A stretch of 64,000 nt of DNA from Glandiceps talaboti (taxonomy: Eukaryota; Hemichordata; Enteropneusta; Spengelidae): the NCBI RefSeq assembly GCF_964340395.1, contig NC_135562.1:7202134-7266133 (forward strand), written 5' to 3'. This document shows, one piece after another, positions 60,246-64,000 of this stretch (its first letter is position 1; every line of letters begins with the position of its first letter). A program made the position numbers and the translations under genes. The notes under the pieces were generated by a model. It was not told where the DNA came from. It worked only from the letters and a program-made list of their open reading frames with translations, and ran no database searches.

Positions 60246-60249
60246 ATTA

Positions 60250-61415
60250 TAATAAAACTTGAGATGGTCATCACCTTAGATTGAAAGATTCATCGTTGGG
60301 GGCGTCCCACATTACTGTCGCAGAATAAAGTGCAAAGTAAAGTATAATTAGACTGGTTTCCAGTTCCATTTCAGCTTTGATAATAATCTTTACGGCCCGG
60401 ATACGGGTTTTGCGATTATAGGTATATGATAATAGCCAAGCTTACATTTATTTAGACAAACTATAGAACTCTTTGCAACTTGACAGTCGCCAAGCTTCTA
60501 TAGTCTGGACTGTTTCAACTGAAGACGTATTTGTGTTACGACAAGAAGACGCATGTAAGGTCAAATTGATTAATGAGACTGAGCAAAGGGTCAGGTCATG
60601 TTATTCTATCTTAATAAGTGGAGGTACGTCATAAGTGTCACAATAAGTGATAAACTGTGCCCCAAATGATTTTAACAGCTCTTTTAAGTAAGGACTTTAT
60701 AGAATAATTATTAGACTATTTATGAATTGAATTTACTGTATCAATGAACATTTTCTAAATATGGAAAAAAAGAGTGAATTTCGCTGTAAACAATTGTTTG
60801 TTAACCATATTTGTATTACGGAATGAACATTAGTTTAAATGAAATGTTGGTGACGTATACGGTTGAAGCACAGTGGAATTTGTTTCAGAAATACTTTTCA
60901 GATTGCAAAAGGGGCCTTGGACGAGAGACACTGTTTGGTATGCACTCCGTGAGCAGAACTTCAGAGACAAAACATCTCAAGGAACTTTTATTCCTGGCTG
61001 CAACTAAATTGAGGAGTTCGATTGAATCGCTCCTATTTTTGAACAAATGATATTTCATGAATATTATATTTTCACTAATTATGCTAATGTTTAAGAAACG
61101 CCGGCAATTAATTTGTTGTGAAAATATTCACATTTTCTAAATTTGTGATTTGTTTTTCAAGTTCATGACAACATAAGAATGTAAAGGATTATGGACAACA
61201 TTGCGTGCCGACAACCAACAACACATTTTTGTCTGAAGTTTAAATGATCTTCCACGGTCATTTTTCACCATGTTCCCCTATTTTAAGATTTTTCTAGACT
61301 TTTGATATGATCATAAAACGTCCAGGAATCGTGTATATATGACAAAATTAGTGCCATAAAAATAGGGTAAAGGTTAATTATATAACATGACTTGTGTTCC
61401 GACACGGTCGTATGT

Positions 61416-61457
<42 letters not shown>

Positions 61458-61860
61458 ACACACGTGTGTTCCAGCATGGTCATATGTGTACACACACAAA
61501 ATAATACAACACAGTGTAAGATATGTCTTTAATATTATATTTTGAGCACATGTTGGTATTGTTAATATTTTGATTGGAAAAGCACATTACCATCTACATG
61601 TATTAAGAACGTAACAATGTGTATTTCCTGCAAATCGAATATGTTATTGAATGTGAACAAACTCCATAAGTTTATCGGGAAAATTAAAAGTCGTAAGTTA
61701 TTTTTCTGTTCTTTATTTATTCCAAATCAATTCCATTTTTTCATGTTTTATGTCTAATGTTGTAATTATAGTGGTAATGACTTTTTGACCGACTATAAAT
61801 ACGCTACCCAAAATATGGTGGTTTTCAGGCAAAACATATGTTCAAAACATTATGTTGTCA
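60250..61860. other. Intergenic, no gene recognised
   Basis: An open frame of 79 codons at 60811-61050 has no recognised homology. A (CA)n microsatellite lies at about 61419-61464, flanked by direct repeats GGTC(G/A)TATGTGTACACACA at 61406 and 61476. Confidence 0.6.
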
Positions 61861-61869
61861 CAGGGATAT

Positions 61870-62500
61870 TGTTTAGGCAAAGCATTCTTAAGCCTACATT
61901 ACGTTTCCGGATGGAAAGAGCCAACCTATTTTAGAATTCTGTTTTTGTTACAATGGACGTGTCTAACCAATATATACTAGAAGCAAGGAAATTTTTCTAA
62001 ATTTCATTTTGTGCTCATGTTTTTTATGTAAGCTTTCAAATAATCCACTTCATATGGTGAGTTTGTTACCATGGCAACTGATGTTCATAAAATCGTCCCT
62101 TTTGTAAACGCACCATAACAAACTACCCCATGTAGGGTAGGCAATATGCAAATAAATCTGATCAATACTAAATTTGTAACATCATTTGTCAGATGCAGTT
62201 GTATTTTACCATACAACATGTTTAGGTTTACTGTACGTTTCCATGGAAACACCCCATTTTAAACAATTTTGTTACAATAGATAGCACCTATTCATATAGG
62301 CCGAAAACAAAGAAAGTTTTTTCTCGAAATGTTATTTCTTTCCATGTATTATATTTAAAAAAATGGAAGAATTAGCTTTATATTATGGTAATTTTCGTTA
62401 GCATTTCAACTGATGTTCATACAATGACTCCCTTTTGTGAACTCGGTTTAAACTATCCTACTTAGGGTGGTTAATATTCTATTAAACTCGATTATTATTA
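61870..62500. repeat. Diverged tandem duplication, unit about 340 bp
   Basis: ACGTTTCCGGATGGAAAGAG / ACGTTTCCATGGAAACACCC, TTTTTGTTACAATGGA / AATTTTGTTACAATAGA, and GCAACTGATGTTCATAAAAT / TCAACTGATGTTCATACAAT occur in the same order at about 61900-62150 and 62230-62470. Confidence 0.75.
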
Positions 62501-62714
62501 AAATTATTATTTCTACACTTGATTGTAGTCTCTATGTATTCTAGTGTTTGAGTAATTCAGTAAGTGAAATTATATTATTTTTGACAACATATATAGCCAC
62601 CATTCAATTAACTAATTTATGCATATGTCGCGAAAGAAAGTGAAATGCATATACCTCATTTGATATGTTACCTTTGTGCCACTTTTGAATGAAATTGGAT
62701 ATTGCATTTAGTAT

Positions 62715-62785
62715 TACGGATGGATGGATAGATGGATAGATGGATGGATGGATGGATGGATGGATGGATGATGGATGGATGGAGA
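62715..62785. repeat. (GGAT)n tetranucleotide array
   Basis: About 17 units of GGAT with two GATA interruptions. Confidence 0.95.
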
Positions 62786-62789
62786 GTTT

Positions 62790-64000
62790 ACGGACTCCGA
62801 AAGACCCCGGGGAGTGTGGTATATTCGTGTAATATATAGATGCAAGGTTACCTGTCAGGAAATGTATTAATTATTAATTTTATGTAACTATCATTGTCAG
62901 GAAATATATATGTCGGCGAAAATGAAAAAAATTATGACTTTAGAGATAGTTGACAGATATCAACCATTGAAAAAAAAAACAATCTAAGTACCATTGATAA
63001 ATTGGTTGATAATGTGACGCAATGTTAACAACGTAAAACATTCTATTCTTGCTGTCTTGACGGCTGAAAATAGACATACAATGAGGTAGGATCAAAGTGA
63101 AAAATTCAGGGAAAAATCATTTGTTATAAGGATAAATAATAGTGCAAGCTGCTTGTCCTCTTCAAAAATTGTTGGTCGTTTATTGTTCAGTGTTCATGTA
63201 TGTACGATGTATAGTGTACTATAACGCATTCGTTTGATTTTGAATAAGGAGCACAAAATGAGACAAAATTATATGTTGTATCGTCTTATTATGGCCATGT
63301 ATTCCTGCACCAAAAATCAACACATTTACATATAATATGACAAACTCAAATAACAGAGTATGAAAATGTGCATGCATCCACTGTCACTAGGCAACATATT
63401 TTGTGAGATACTGCGAGATTTTTTTCTACTTTCCTAAGCGAGGATTACTACAGTAACTTTTCCAGATTTCGTGGGACTGCTGTGAGAAAATGAGAATTCT
63501 TACATATTGGCTCACAGAGATCTTCAGAAAAAAAGCAGTTGAGCTACAGAAATCCAAAGTTTACACAGGATGTAATTGCAGGGTAATTGCAAGAAATGAT
63601 TAAAGGTTTTGGTAAACCTCGAACCGTTTCCTTTTTACCGTGTTCTTTTCCGATTTCTCCCAATAACAAACTACCGCTATTTGTTGCAAGGCTTGTACAT
63701 AATCATTTATCTAGCTCAGTATCTCAGGAAATAAATGCACTTTCACATATTTATCAAGTGTAATAATCTATAATTTATACCAAAATGTATGTGGTCAAAA
63801 TATAGAAAATAGACCAACCTATGAAGAAAATTTTGCGACAATGTATCAATAATGGTGACCTATACATTGACCTCTATATAATTTGTGTACAGTGAGGGCG
63901 CGCCACTCAACAAAATCTTGACAATTTTCCCATAGTGATTAAATGAGTAGACAAACCGACTTGTAAACTCGTGGTGGGACAGAAGGAAGTTTAACACGCA
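62790..64000. other. Right end of window, no feature recognised
   Basis: AT-rich sequence without coding potential that could be recognised on either strand. Confidence 0.6.

Noticed and set aside
60811-61050. 79-codon open frame as a gene
   Set aside because: No recognised family, no splice or promoter context, AT-rich spacer.

Overview
The window is nuclear DNA from an invertebrate animal. Coding sequence is split into short exons with GT-AG introns of about 0.3-7 kb, and the rest is dense in microsatellites, minisatellites and short mobile elements. The gene set (a DMRT1-like DM-domain factor, the DNA primase large subunit, cytochrome b5 reductase 4, an ADP/ATP carrier) fits a marine invertebrate such as a hemichordate, cephalochordate or lophotrochozoan. 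The exact lineage cannot be fixed from sequence reading alone.

Layout, all genes on the + strand: (1) 1-1650, flank with a tRNA-derived SINE and microsatellites. (2) 1651-4393, a three-exon DMRT1-like transcription factor. (3) 4400-6776, intergenic DNA with a foldback element and the PRIM2 promoter (E2F-like and NRF1-like sites). (4) 6777-19046, PRIM2, 14 exons, 540 aa, all four Fe-S cysteines present. (5) 19160-20600, spacer with a foldback element. (6) 20601-40516, CYB5R4, 16 exons, 555 aa, cytochrome b5 + CS + FAD/NADH reductase domains. (7) 41000-44900, spacer. (8) 44918-52334, ADP/ATP translocase, 3 exons, 301 aa. (9) 52340-57060, a strand-asymmetric, A-rich, non-coding region of degenerate repeats of about 650 bp. 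(10) 57060-64000, gene-poor DNA with nested transposable elements, a displaced copy of CYB5R4 exon 7 and a diverged tandem duplication.

The genes are ordinary housekeeping or developmental genes and do not form one pathway. The most unusual observation is that three minisatellites in this window consist of repeated exon/intron junctions. About ten copies of the PRIM2 exon 7 acceptor lie before the real one, nine copies of the PRIM2 exon 10 donor lie after the real one, and six copies of the CYB5R4 exon 3 acceptor (each including the heme-binding HPG-coding stretch) lie before the real one. Each array offers the spliceosome several near-identical competing sites, and the upstream sites whose frames were followed by hand lead to early stop codons. 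Other structure includes two 54-bp arrays in opposite orientation in one intron, several foldback MITE families in introns, and four octamer motifs at exact 32-bp spacing in the ADP/ATP carrier gene.

Exon boundaries were placed by hand from protein similarity recalled for the human families, GT-AG signals and reading-phase continuity. All internal exon phases agree. No transcript evidence was available.
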